This document shows positions 34,243-42,309 of a stretch of 48,896 bases of DNA, piece by piece (the first letter of the stretch is position 1; each line of letters begins with the position of its first letter). The DNA lies in contig CP070683.1 of the NCBI GenBank assembly GCA_020352645.1, positions 571,357 to 620,252 of the forward strand. The letters are read 5' to 3'. The DNA comes from Candidatus Bathyarchaeota archaeon. Its GTDB lineage: Archaea; Thermoproteota; Bathyarchaeia; Bathyarchaeales; SOJC01. A program made the position numbers and the translations under genes. Under the pieces are notes generated by a model. It was not told the origin of the DNA. It did no database searches and was given only the letters and a program-made list of their open reading frames with translations.

Positions 34243-35586
34243 ATGGTGCTGGAACGTCTCGGCTCTTCAATCTACACTGCATTGAAGAAAGTTTTCAAAG
34301 CGGCAGTTGTAGATGAAGCAATCGTCAAGGAATTAGCCCGTGACATCCAGCGGGCACTTCTCCAAGCAGATGTAAACGTGAAACTTGTACTGGACATTTC
34401 AAAGAGAATTGAAGACAGAACCTTGAAAGAAGAGCTTCCACCCGGAATATCTCGGAAGGAACACGTTGTCAAAGTTGTTTACCAGGAGATAACAAGATTT
34501 CTAGGAGAAAAACAAGTACAACTCAAGGTTGAGCTTGGCAAACGTCGAGTCGTGATGCTTGTTGGTATCCAAGGCTCTGGAAAAACCACAGCCTCCGCAA
34601 AACTTGCTCGCTTCTTGCAGAAGAGAGGATTTAAACCGGCTTTAGTGTGTGTCGACACTTTCAGACCTGGGGCTCTTGATCAGCTTAAGCAGCTAGCAGC
34701 TCAGATAAACGTTCCACTCTACGGTGAACTCGACTCAAAAGACGCAATTGGAATTGCCCAGCGAGGACTTATGAAGTTTGAAAGTCAAGATGTCGTTCTA
34801 ATCGATACATCAGGGCGTCATAAGGACGAAAAGGAACTTATAGAAGAGATGAAGCAGCTTGAAAAGGCGATAAAACCTGACGAGATAATGCTTGTAATTG
34901 ATGGAACAATAGGACAACAGGCTGAACTTCAAGCAAGAGCGTTCAATGAAGCCACACCAATAGGTTCAATTCTTGTGACGAAACTGGATGGCTCAGCACG
35001 AGGAGGCGGCGCACTATCAGCTGTTGCCGCTACAGGGTCCCCGATCAAATTCGTAGGTGTAGGTGAAAGAATTAGAGACATCGAACCCTTTGTTCCTTCA
35101 AGATTTGTAGGTCGTCTTCTTGGAATGGGGGATTTGGAAAGCCTGATAGAAAAGGTTCGCGACGCTGAAATAAAGATCCCACAGAAGAAAGCCAAGCAGA
35201 TATTGAGCGGCAAATTCACGCTAACCGACATGTATGAACAATTCGAGGCAATGAAAGGCATGGGGCCATTCAAGCGCTTGCTGAAGCTGCTGCCTGGAAT
35301 GTCCTACAACATACCTGACGACATGATTGAAACAGCCCAGGGCAGGCTGGAGAAGTGGCGGGTAATAATCCAATCAATGACTCCAAAAGAACGAGAAAAC
35401 CCTAAAACCTTCTCTTCCTCTCGGATACGCCGTGTAGCAAGAGGTTCAGGCACTTCAGAAAAAGAAGTCAAGGAACTGCTTCAGCAACATACAATGATGA
35501 GGCGAATGATGAAACAGCTGCGACGAAAGAAGATTCCGTTCTTGGCCGGGAAGCAATTCCCAAAGGAGTTTAGGCAGGCTGCGTAA
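34243..35586 (+). CDS. srp54: Signal recognition particle GTPase SRP54
   Basis: A 447-aa protein from ATG 34243, which gives the family start MVLERLGSS; the GTG 9 bp earlier is less likely. It has an N domain (1-90), a G domain with the P-loop GIQGSGKT (108-115), DTSGRH and TKLDGSARGGGA, and a methionine-rich M domain (MMRRMMKQL) that binds signal peptides and 7S RNA. It targets membrane and secreted proteins to SecY. It leads a cluster of translation genes. Confidence 0.97.
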   Translation: MVLERLGSSIYTALKKVFKAAVVDEAIVKELARDIQRALLQADVNVKLVLDISKRIEDRTLKEELPPGISRKEHVVKVVYQEITRFLGEKQVQLKVELGKRRVVMLVGIQGSGKTTASAKLARFLQKRGFKPALVCVDTFRPGALDQLKQLAAQINVPLYGELDSKDAIGIAQRGLMKFESQDVVLIDTSGRHKDEKELIEEMKQLEKAIKPDEIMLVIDGTIGQQAELQARAFNEATPIGSILVTKLDGSARGGGALSAVAATGSPIKFVGVGERIRDIEPFVPSRFVGRLLGMGDLESLIEKVRDAEIKIPQKKAKQILSGKFTLTDMYEQFEAMKGMGPFKRLLKLLPGMSYNIPDDMIETAQGRLEKWRVIIQSMTPKERENPKTFSSSRIRRVARGSGTSEKEVKELLQQHTMMRRMMKQLRRKKIPFLAGKQFPKEFRQAA

Positions 35587-35589
35587 CTG

Positions 35590-36918
35590 ATGAGCATTCT
35601 CGAGAAAGCCTTGAACATGCTTACAACACACCCTCTGTGTGACGATTGCTTGGGGAGGCAGTTTGCTCTTCTGGGGCACGGTGTTGAGAACCGGAAAAGA
35701 GGGGAAACAATAAAGCTGCTATTAACTATGGAAGCAAACGACACTCTCCTTCGCAACGATGAAGCGGGTGAAGACATTCTGAGAAAGATTGCTGGCCACG
35801 GCTCTTTTGAAATGGCCCATAAGATTCTCACGAGGTTCGGAAGAAAAGCGCCATCAAAAAGGCGATGCTATCTTTGCGAGGGGAAGTGCAAGAGTGTGAT
35901 TGGACTTGCAAAGAAAGCAGTTGGTGAAACCAAGAACCACGAGTTTTCCACGTTTCTAGTCGGCATAGAGTTGCCCCTTGAAATCGCAGAAAGAGAAGAT
36001 GAGTTCAAGGCACGCTTCGAAGTCTCGAGTGGAGAAAGCATCAAAAGCCAGATGAGCCGTGTCATTGGGAAGAAGATTGAAAGAACCACTGGTAAGTCGG
36101 TCGACTTCAAGAAGCCTGATGTAGCTTTGATAATCAACCCTTTTACGAGTGATTTCAAGCTGCAAATCAACCCCCTATACATTTCAGGTAGATACCGAAA
36201 ACTTGTAAGAGGGATACCCCAATCAAGATGGCTTTGCAGAGAATGCGACGGGCGAGGATGCGGGAGCTGCAATTGGACAGGTAAGAGATTCCAAGAATCC
36301 GTCGAAGAACTCATAGGTAAACCGATACAAAAGACATTGGATGGCGAAGAAATCGCTTTCCATGGCGCTGGAAGAGAGGATGTTGACGTACGTATGCTTG
36401 GGTCAGGACGACCTTTTGTCTTAGAGGTCAAACGGCCTAGAAAGCGATGGATTGATTTGGAGAAACTTGAAAGAACAATAAACCGAGTAGCAAAGGGAAA
36501 AGTTGCAGTAAGTGAACTTCGCTTTGCCGACAAAGACTTAGTAAGACAGCTCAAGAAGGCGGAATCAGCTGAGAAATCCTATCGGGTCTTGATAGAGTTT
36601 GAACGCGATGTTGCTAATGAAGAGCTTAAGAAGGTAGAAGAAATCTTATCGCACACTATTATACACCAGCAAACGCCCAAACGTGTTCTACATCGTCGAG
36701 CTGATTTGATACGAGAAAAGTACATATATAAGGCGGAAGTAAAGAAGGTGTCACCAAACTACGCGGAAATGCAAATTCACTGTCAAGGAGGCCTTTACAT
36801 AAAAGAACTTGTCACTGGAGATGAGGGTCGAACTCACCCCAGTGTCTCAGAAATTCTTACCATGAATGCCAAACCTATGGAACTAGATGTTCTGAAAGTA
36901 ATCGCAGGTGTGAACTAG
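35590..36918 (+). CDS. pus10: tRNA pseudouridine synthase Pus10
   Basis: A 442-aa enzyme that makes pseudouridine 54 and 55 in the tRNA T loop. The N-terminal THUMP-like region has zinc cysteines (C17, C20, C93, C96). The catalytic motif GREDVDVRMLG is near 261-271, and the protein ends with the family-typical HCQGGLYIKELVTGDEGRT. An extra CxxC pair lies at CRECDGRGCGSC (216-227). It sits 3 bp after srp54, and its stop overlaps the L21e start. Confidence 0.95.
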   Translation: MSILEKALNMLTTHPLCDDCLGRQFALLGHGVENRKRGETIKLLLTMEANDTLLRNDEAGEDILRKIAGHGSFEMAHKILTRFGRKAPSKRRCYLCEGKCKSVIGLAKKAVGETKNHEFSTFLVGIELPLEIAEREDEFKARFEVSSGESIKSQMSRVIGKKIERTTGKSVDFKKPDVALIINPFTSDFKLQINPLYISGRYRKLVRGIPQSRWLCRECDGRGCGSCNWTGKRFQESVEELIGKPIQKTLDGEEIAFHGAGREDVDVRMLGSGRPFVLEVKRPRKRWIDLEKLERTINRVAKGKVAVSELRFADKDLVRQLKKAESAEKSYRVLIEFERDVANEELKKVEEILSHTIIHQQTPKRVLHRRADLIREKYIYKAEVKKVSPNYAEMQIHCQGGLYIKELVTGDEGRTHPSVSEILTMNAKPMELDVLKVIAGVN

Positions 36919-37208
36919 TGAAGTCGAGAGGCTATCGTCGCAAAACTCGTTCACTTCTAAGAAGAAACGTGAGGGAAAGAGGCAAGACCGGTCTAAGCAA
37001 GCTACTTCAGCAATACAACCCAGGCGATCGTGTCCTCGTTAAACTGAACCCAAGTATTCACAAAGGAATGCCTCATCGCCGCTTTCACGGAAAAGTGGGT
37101 ATAATAGAAAGTACAAGAGGGCAGGCATATATTGTGAATGTCACACAGGGCAAGGCTGTGAAAGAAATAATCGTTCGACCTGAACATCTTGAACCTTTCC
37201 AAGCCTAG
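36918..37208 (+). CDS. rpl21e: Ribosomal protein L21e
   Basis: A 96-aa large-subunit protein with the highly basic N-terminus (KSRGYRRKTRSLLRRNVRERGK) and the conserved PHRRFHGKVGII and VRPEHL segments. The GTG start shares one base with the pus10 TAG, so translation is coupled. This position between pus10 and rpoF is common in archaea. Confidence 0.96.
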   Translation: MKSRGYRRKTRSLLRRNVRERGKTGLSKLLQQYNPGDRVLVKLNPSIHKGMPHRRFHGKVGIIESTRGQAYIVNVTQGKAVKEIIVRPEHLEPFQA

Positions 37209-37225
37209 TTTGTGAGGCGAGGGAG

Positions 37226-37567
37226 ATGCCCAGAAAAGCGTTAGAAGAAAAATTGCTAACTGTACCTGAAGTGAAAAAGCTACTAGAGAGCCTTGGAGAG
37301 GAAAATCTTGATCAGTTTCAGAGACGCGCGCTTGATTATTCCTCCAAATTCGCCAGAGTGGAAGCGAAGACTGCAAAGAAACTTGTGAAGAAATTAGTGA
37401 AGGACTTTAAACTCGAAAAGAAAGATGCTGTCCAGCTCGTCAACTGTATGCCAGAAAGCATCGAGGAGACACGTGTTTTCTTGGCCGGTGGTCGAAAGAT
37501 TGTTGAAACTCAGAAGTTAGAAAACATTCTATCATTCTTGAACGAGAATCGAAAAAAGGAAAAGTAG
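37226..37567 (+). CDS. rpoF: DNA-directed RNA polymerase subunit F (Rpb4-like)
   Basis: A 113-aa alpha-helical protein with the HRDC-like C-terminal fold of Rpo4. It forms the polymerase stalk together with Rpo7 (encoded elsewhere). Residues KFARVEAKTAKKLVKKLV and DAVQLVNCMPESIEETR are typical. Its place right after L21e is the usual archaeal order. The 51-bp gap behind it contains a 14-bp palindrome (37578-37591). Confidence 0.92.
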   Translation: MPRKALEEKLLTVPEVKKLLESLGEENLDQFQRRALDYSSKFARVEAKTAKKLVKKLVKDFKLEKKDAVQLVNCMPESIEETRVFLAGGRKIVETQKLENILSFLNENRKKEK

Positions 37568-37577
37568 CCACAACATA

Positions 37578-37591
37578 ATAACATGTTATTT
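37578..37591. promoter_or_regulatory. 14-bp palindrome AATAACATGTTATT
   Basis: A perfect inverted repeat in the only noticeable gap (51 bp) of the srp54-ksgA run, between rpoF and the DUF655 gene. It may be an internal promoter or operator, or chance. Confidence 0.3.
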
Positions 37592-37618
37592 CGCTAAAAA
37601 GGGGCGAGTAGTCAGAGT

Positions 37619-38173
37619 ATGGAGAAGAGATACGAAGAGCACGCTTACGTATTGGATTTTCTACCCTACGGACGTCCGGGATCTAGGCCAAGCTACCGAG
37701 CAGGGGCTATTATCCAGGTTGTGGGCGAATACTTCTTCACATTGCTCGAAGCGATAGTGAAAGAAGGTCTAGTTCTCAAGCCTCATGATCGAGTCTATGT
37801 TGGTAAGGAAAAAAGGGATGTGATTACCTACATAGCAGGCAGGGTCAGCTTTGAAGAGTTGACAGCGAATGCAAAAATGGAATTGCCCAACCTAATAGAG
37901 AAAATCGTTTCAGTTCGGGAACGCTGGTTCATAAACTTCTTCAATACTGCTCAAGCGATGACTCCTCGGATGCACGCTATGGAACTAATCCCAGGAATCG
38001 GCAAGAAGTATATGTGGCAGATAATAAACGAACGTGAAAGAAGACCCTTTGACAATCTTAAGGATTTGCAGCAGCGAACAAACATTCCTGACCCAGTTAA
38101 ACTGATTGCCAAAAGGGTTCTTGAAGAGCTTTCGGAGGAAAGCAAGTACCGCATATTCACGAGGGCACCTTAG
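37619..38173 (+). CDS. DUF655 family protein (helix-hairpin-helix)
   Basis: A 184-aa protein. An N-terminal OB-like part (AYVLDFLPYGRPG, DRVYVGKEKRDVI) is followed by a helix-hairpin-helix (about 122-160: HAMELIPGIGKKYMWQIINER), consistent with nucleic-acid binding. This matches archaeal DUF655, regularly found between rpoF and ksgA and thought to act in RNA or ribosome biogenesis. The precise function is unknown to me. Confidence 0.9.
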   Translation: MEKRYEEHAYVLDFLPYGRPGSRPSYRAGAIIQVVGEYFFTLLEAIVKEGLVLKPHDRVYVGKEKRDVITYIAGRVSFEELTANAKMELPNLIEKIVSVRERWFINFFNTAQAMTPRMHAMELIPGIGKKYMWQIINERERRPFDNLKDLQQRTNIPDPVKLIAKRVLEELSEESKYRIFTRAP

Positions 38174-38183
38174 TGACGCTCAG

Positions 38184-39002
38184 ATGAACCTTTATCAAAA
38201 GGCAAAGGAAATTGCCCGCGTCAATGGAATCCGCTTGAAGAAGCGGATGGGTCAACACTTCATGATCGATGGTCATGTTTTGGAATATCTGGTTTCACAT
38301 GCGGCCATCAAGGAATCAGATACTGTCTTGGAAATCGGAGCAGGCTTTGGCTTTCTCACTCGCCTTCTCGCACAGAAAACACGCAGAGTAGTGGCTGTTG
38401 AAATTGACTCTCGAATCATGAAAGCCCTGCAGTGTGAGTTGAGTGATCTAAGCAATGTAGACTTCATAGAGGCAGATTTTTTCAATGTTAGATTGCCGCG
38501 ATTTAACAAAGTCGTTTCGAATCCCCCGTTCCAGGCATCATCTCCATTGATTTTCAGGCTTCTGGAAGAGGATTTTGACCTAGCTGTGTTGACTCTCCAA
38601 GAGGATTTCGCTAGACGACTCAATGCTGTTGTTGGAAGCAAGGATTATGGTCGCTTAACAGTTTCCACGTATTACTCATATAGAGTTGAGCTTCTTGACA
38701 GTGTATCTAGAGAAGCCTTTTATCCACAGCCTCGTGTAGATGCGCTAATCGTTCGGCTAAAGCCTCGAGATAAGCCCCCGCTCAGCATCACAAACGATCA
38801 GATTTTCAAAGAGGTTGTGCGGATCTTGTTTTCTCAGAGAAACAGGAAAGTTCGCAAAGCATTAAGACCTTTTCTTCGCAGATATGGGTCAAAGCAAGAA
38901 AAGATGTTGAAAGAAAGCGATGCGCTACCTTTCTGTGAGAAAAGAGTTCGGGAGCTGACACCTGAAGACTTTGGAGTGCTTGCAAATGCGCTCTCGAAAT
39001 AG
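38184..39002 (+). CDS. ksgA: 16S rRNA dimethyladenosine transferase KsgA/Dim1
   Basis: A 272-aa SAM-dependent enzyme that dimethylates two adjacent adenines near the 3' end of 16S rRNA. Motifs are KRMGQHFMID (KsgA start), EIGAGFG (SAM binding) and the catalytic SNPPFQ. I chose ATG 38184, 10 bp after the DUF655 stop; an open frame to 38106 overlaps DUF655 and is not family-like. Its end overlaps the following methyltransferase gene by 17 bp. Confidence 0.95.
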   Translation: MNLYQKAKEIARVNGIRLKKRMGQHFMIDGHVLEYLVSHAAIKESDTVLEIGAGFGFLTRLLAQKTRRVVAVEIDSRIMKALQCELSDLSNVDFIEADFFNVRLPRFNKVVSNPPFQASSPLIFRLLEEDFDLAVLTLQEDFARRLNAVVGSKDYGRLTVSTYYSYRVELLDSVSREAFYPQPRVDALIVRLKPRDKPPLSITNDQIFKEVVRILFSQRNRKVRKALRPFLRRYGSKQEKMLKESDALPFCEKRVRELTPEDFGVLANALSK

Positions 39003-39618
39003 CGTATTCTGTTATGAGGGGTACTCTTTCGTCGTTTTCAAAGAAGTTTACAAACCTGCGGAAGATACTTTGCTCCTAGCTCGAAACTTGGTCGTCAGAA
39101 GGGGCGAGTGCGTCTTAGATATGGGCACCGGCTGCGGCATCTTGGCAGTTGTGACTGCAGAAATGGCAGCTAGAGTAGTTGCTGTTGACATTAATCCATA
39201 TGCTGTGGTTTGCACAAAGAAGAACGCAGATTTGAATGGACTCCGACCGAAGATCGAAGTCCTCTTAGGAGATCTATTCAGCCCTTTGGATTCTTCTAGG
39301 AAATTCGATCTGATCCTATTCAATTCCCCCTATTTGCCCGTTGAAGAAGATGAAGGAGGAAGCTGGATTGAAAAGGCTTGGGCCGGAGGAGAGACAGGAC
39401 GGAAAATCATAGATCGCTTCATTGAAGAAGTTCCAGAACATATATCACAAGAAGGTCGTATCTTGCTAGTGCAATCAAATCTTTCAAATGTGAGAACAAC
39501 ACTGGATTTTCTCGATCAGAGCAAGCTTCAGGCAGCAGTAGTTGATAAAGAGAAGTTGAATTTTGAAGAGATTGTGTTGATTGAAGCCAAGAAGCAGCCT
39601 GAAGGTGCGTGCACTTGA
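38986..39618 (+). CDS. HemK2/Mtq2-like methyltransferase
   Basis: A 210-aa Rossmann-fold methyltransferase with VYKPAEDTLLLA (family start), DMGTGCGILAV (SAM binding) and the NSPYLP catalytic loop, a variant of NPPY. The archaeal members pair with Trm112 and methylate glutamine in release factor aRF1 or other proteins. ATG 38986 is preferred over a TTG five codons earlier. It is the last gene of the plus-strand cluster. Confidence 0.88.
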   Translation: MRSRNSVFCYEGYSFVVFKEVYKPAEDTLLLARNLVVRRGECVLDMGTGCGILAVVTAEMAARVVAVDINPYAVVCTKKNADLNGLRPKIEVLLGDLFSPLDSSRKFDLILFNSPYLPVEEDEGGSWIEKAWAGGETGRKIIDRFIEEVPEHISQEGRILLVQSNLSNVRTTLDFLDQSKLQAAVVDKEKLNFEEIVLIEAKKQPEGACT

Positions 39619-39699
39619 TTCGTTATGCGTCTGGTCTTAGTCCTTCCAGAGGATTCGAAACTCCTCTATTTATTCGCCCGGAATTGCCGCGTTAGAACG

Positions 39700-39852
39700 C
39701 TAATGTTCTCTCTTTTTCTTATAGCGATCAGCACAAGCAGAACAGCAAAATAGGTGCTCCTCGCCATTGACTACGCGTCTGATCACGGCAAAGCTGCATT
39801 TCTCACTAGATAGTTTTTCATTACAGACCTCGCATTTGACGAATTTGGTCAT
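39700..39852 (-). CDS. 50-aa Cys-rich (TRASH-like) small protein
   Basis: A short gene easily missed by length cutoffs. The ATG at 39852-39850 overlaps the iscU stop (ATGA), with GGAGGT about 6 nt upstream, and the product is 50 aa. It has CEVC (C7, C10) and FCCSAC (C36, C37, C40) with a basic end (YKKKREH), the spacing of TRASH/zinc-ribbon metal-binding peptides. As the last gene after iscS-iscU it may carry metal or sulfur for cluster building, or sense iron. That role is inference. Confidence 0.72.
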   Translation of the reverse strand: MTKFVKCEVCNEKLSSEKCSFAVIRRVVNGEEHLFCCSACADRYKKKREH

Positions 39853-40226
39853 CTATCTACCTCCTTGTTCTTCCTGTAGGCTTCAATAGCTGCATGCAGT
39901 GCATCTGCTGCTAAGTTTGAGCAGTGCATCTTTATTGGCGGAAGACCGCCTAGACTATCTGCTACATCTTTACGAGTTATTTTCATAGCCTCATCTAAGG
40001 TTTTGCCCTTGGCAAGCTCAGTAATCATGCTACTGGTAGCGACTGCTGCACCGCAGCCAAAGGTTTTGAATCTAATGTCCGCTATCCGGTTCTCTTCGAC
40101 CTTGATGTAGATAGTCATCATGTCACCGCAGACGGGGTTCCCCACTGAGCCAACGCCATCAGCATCTGGAATTTCGCCGACATTTCGAGGGTTCCTAAAG
40201 TGTTCCATGACCTTCTCGCTATACAC
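39849..40226 (-). CDS. iscU: Iron-sulfur cluster scaffold IscU
   Basis: A 125-aa scaffold on which Fe-S clusters are assembled. All ligand residues are present: C33 and D35 (VCGD), C58 (FGCGA), H101 and C102 (KMHC). The start is GTG 40226, inside the last codons of iscS (8-bp overlap), and the stop overlaps the start of a Cys-rich peptide gene. It receives sulfur from, or shares cluster ligands with, the adjacent IscS. Confidence 0.95.
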   Translation of the reverse strand: MYSEKVMEHFRNPRNVGEIPDADGVGSVGNPVCGDMMTIYIKVEENRIADIRFKTFGCGAAVATSSMITELAKGKTLDEAMKITRKDVADSLGGLPPIKMHCSNLAADALHAAIEAYRKNKEVDR

Positions 40227-41400
40227 TTCCAGTCAACTCTTTCGGAGTCAATGGTGACAATGCACGCAGTCTTTTAACTATATCGGGAAGCAAATCAACT
40301 ACATAGTCAACGTCTTCTTCAGCGTTCTGCGTGCCAAGTGTAAAGAGCAGTGATCCGTGTGCTTCTTCGTGTTTTAATCCGATGGCTCGGAGCACATGGG
40401 AAGGCTCCAATGTTTTAGCTGTACACGCAGACCCTGAAGATGCTGCTACTCCTGCCATGTCCAGATTGAGAAGCATCGACTCGCCCTCAATGAAGCTGAA
40501 CCTTACAGCGACGTTGTTCGGTAGCCTCTGGGAAGGATGGCCGTTCAGAAACGAATATGGTATATTGCTTAGCAGACCTTTTATGAGTCTATCTCGCATT
40601 CTCTTCAGTTTTGTAATCCTATCTCCTATCTCCAGATTCGTAAGACTGGCTGCTTTGCCCATGCCGACAATGCCTGGCACGTTCTCTGTGCCTGATCTCA
40701 TTCCACGTTCTTGTCCTCCTCCGAAAATGAGCGGTTGCAAACGTGTGCCTTTCTTACTATATAAGGCTCCGACCCCTTTTGGTCCGCCGATTTCATTTGA
40801 AGACAGAGTCATTAGGTCAGCACCTGCCTTGCGAACATCAATTGGGAACTGTCCTATTGCTGCGGTGGCGTCGACATGCAGGCACGCGTTTCTTGCGTGG
40901 ACAATCTCGCTTGCTTCTTTTATCGGCTCAATAGTGCCAATTTCCCCGTTGGCATACATGATTGAAACGAGGATGGTTTCATCAGTTAACTCTGTTTCGA
41001 GAGCTTTCAAGTCCACGATCCCATGCTTGTCAACTGGAAGGTATGATATTTTGAACCCTTGCTTCGTCAAATGCTTGCACACATTGATCACAGACATGTG
41101 CTCTATGGTGGTTGTTATGATGTGCCTACCTTTGTCGTGGTTTCTTGCTGCGAAGCCTCTAATTGCCCAATTGTTGCTCTCCGTTGCGCATGAAGTGAAG
41201 AAAATCTCTTCGCTTTCTTCTGCACGTATCAATGATGCAACGCTAGAACGGGCATCTTTCAAGCCTTCCTTTGCTTCTTGGGCAAAAGAGTGCGCGGATG
41301 AGGGATTACCATATGTGGCTTCAAGGAAGGGGTGCATGGCGGAAACTACACGTCGGTCCACCGGTGCCCCTGCAGTGTGATCCATGTAGATCTTTCTCAC
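40219..41400 (-). CDS. iscS: IscS/NifS-like protein lacking the PLP-binding lysine
   Basis: A 393-aa protein of the cysteine desulfurase family. The overall fold signature is clear (MDHTAGAPVD, ERGMRSGTENVPGIVGMG, SSGSACTAKTLEPSHVL with the sulfur-carrying C326; H101 and D177 kept). However, the PLP Schiff-base position reads SSNEIGGPKG: N202-E203 (codons 40792-40797) replace the invariant His-Lys. The stacking Gln after D177 is Ala, and the second Asn of NNEIG is Gly. It therefore should not bind PLP normally or desulfurate cysteine. The loop Cys is intact and may still serve IscU, as proposed for a similar Archaeoglobus IscS. Starts with GTG. Confidence 0.93.
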   Translation of the reverse strand: MRKIYMDHTAGAPVDRRVVSAMHPFLEATYGNPSSAHSFAQEAKEGLKDARSSVASLIRAEESEEIFFTSCATESNNWAIRGFAARNHDKGRHIITTTIEHMSVINVCKHLTKQGFKISYLPVDKHGIVDLKALETELTDETILVSIMYANGEIGTIEPIKEASEIVHARNACLHVDATAAIGQFPIDVRKAGADLMTLSSNEIGGPKGVGALYSKKGTRLQPLIFGGGQERGMRSGTENVPGIVGMGKAASLTNLEIGDRITKLKRMRDRLIKGLLSNIPYSFLNGHPSQRLPNNVAVRFSFIEGESMLLNLDMAGVAASSGSACTAKTLEPSHVLRAIGLKHEEAHGSLLFTLGTQNAEEDVDYVVDLLPDIVKRLRALSPLTPKELTGSV

Positions 41401-41412
41401 GTGAGCCTCTCC

Positions 41413-41721
41413 TCATTTGGATTTCTTGATCAAGAAGCGGAGTTTAGCTCCATTCTTTTTCATCTCTAAAATTTCGTAGCCAAACCGTCTTGTTAAGCTT
41501 TGGATGTCTCTTTCTGCTGCAGGATCATCAGCCCAGACTTCTAGGATTTCGCCAGGTTTCATCCTGTCTAGCTCCATACGTGTTCTGTATACGGGCTCCG
41601 GGCAAAAGAGTCCAAGGCAGTCCAATGTTCTATCAGGTTTCTTTAGCTTTGCCAACTTAACTCCCAAAGTCTTCTGTTTCAAGCTTGAGAAAAAGCTTGC
41701 TATCAGATCAGGAATTGTCAA
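41413..41721 (-). CDS. TusA/SirA-like sulfur carrier protein
   Basis: A 102-aa protein. An N-terminal basic helix (1-30) precedes a TusA-like domain: DCLGLFCPEPVYRTRMELDRM with the CPEP motif (C40) that carries persulfide, then GEILEVWADDPAAERDI. It starts with TTG and lies 12 bp before iscS on the same strand, so it is likely co-expressed with iscS and iscU. It could deliver or receive sulfur in place of a missing desulfurase step. Confidence 0.88.
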   Translation of the reverse strand: MTIPDLIASFFSSLKQKTLGVKLAKLKKPDRTLDCLGLFCPEPVYRTRMELDRMKPGEILEVWADDPAAERDIQSLTRRFGYEILEMKKNGAKLRFLIKKSK

Positions 41722-41730
41722 GAAACACGT

Positions 41731-42309
41731 CTAGGATTGCCCTTTAGCTAAGTCTTCTTTTGGCTCTATTTCAACAGCGATGCCACGTTTTATGAAAGTT
41801 TTGGCGTTATCAGCTGGTAATGTTGCAACGTCTTCAGGGGAAAAGGGGCCATAGATTTTTAAGTCTGCACCGGCAATCGCTGGAACTTCGTTTAGGAACC
41901 GTAGGAGAACTCTGCTCTGCAGTCTTCCTCTCCTTGGTTTGCTTTCATAGAGTTTTCCTTGGATGGATGTTCTCAGAAAGCGGTTGAATTCTTCGACTGA
42001 AGAAACAATGCCTTGAATTATCCTTTCTTCTTCAGGGGTAGCTGCTCCCGTCTTGAGAGGTTTCTCAGCTGTTGTAGCCTGGACTATCTTCTTGAATCGA
42101 AGCTCAACTATTTCCGTCATCAGTCGTTTGGTGGTTGACAACTCGCGTGCAATCAGCTTTGCTTTCACAGACTTCGGGTCGAGCATTCGTCCTTCTTGCT
42201 TTGTTCGATCTATGTATTCCACGGAGCTGGTGTAGAAATTTTCGGGCAGTTTCTGTAGTTCCGTGTTTTGTTTCTCTTTTTTCCAAGCGCTGTATAATGT
42301 GTCATACAT
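41731..42309 (-). CDS. GINS complex subunit (Gins51/15-like)
   Basis: A 192-aa protein with a long helical A domain first (1-125, including LPENFYTSSVEYI) and a small beta-rich B domain at the C-terminus (VPAIAGADLKIYGPFSPEDVATLP). This A-B order is that of the Gins51/Sld5-Psf1 type. GINS links the MCM helicase to primase and polymerase at the fork. It overlaps the primase small-subunit gene by 8 bp, an arrangement common in archaea. Confidence 0.88.
   Translation of the reverse strand: MYDTLYSAWKKEKQNTELQKLPENFYTSSVEYIDRTKQEGRMLDPKSVKAKLIARELSTTKRLMTEIVELRFKKIVQATTAEKPLKTGAATPEEERIIQGIVSSVEEFNRFLRTSIQGKLYESKPRRGRLQSRVLLRFLNEVPAIAGADLKIYGPFSPEDVATLPADNAKTFIKRGIAVEIEPKEDLAKGQS

Noticed and set aside
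35868-36554. A 228-codon minus-strand frame inside pus10
   Set aside because: The plus-strand Pus10 frame has family motifs throughout. The reverse frame has none and no ribosome site.
40331-41380. A 349-codon open frame on the plus strand opposite iscS
   Set aside because: It has no recognisable motifs, and the minus strand clearly encodes the IscS family over the same bases. It is a mirror frame caused by codon bias.
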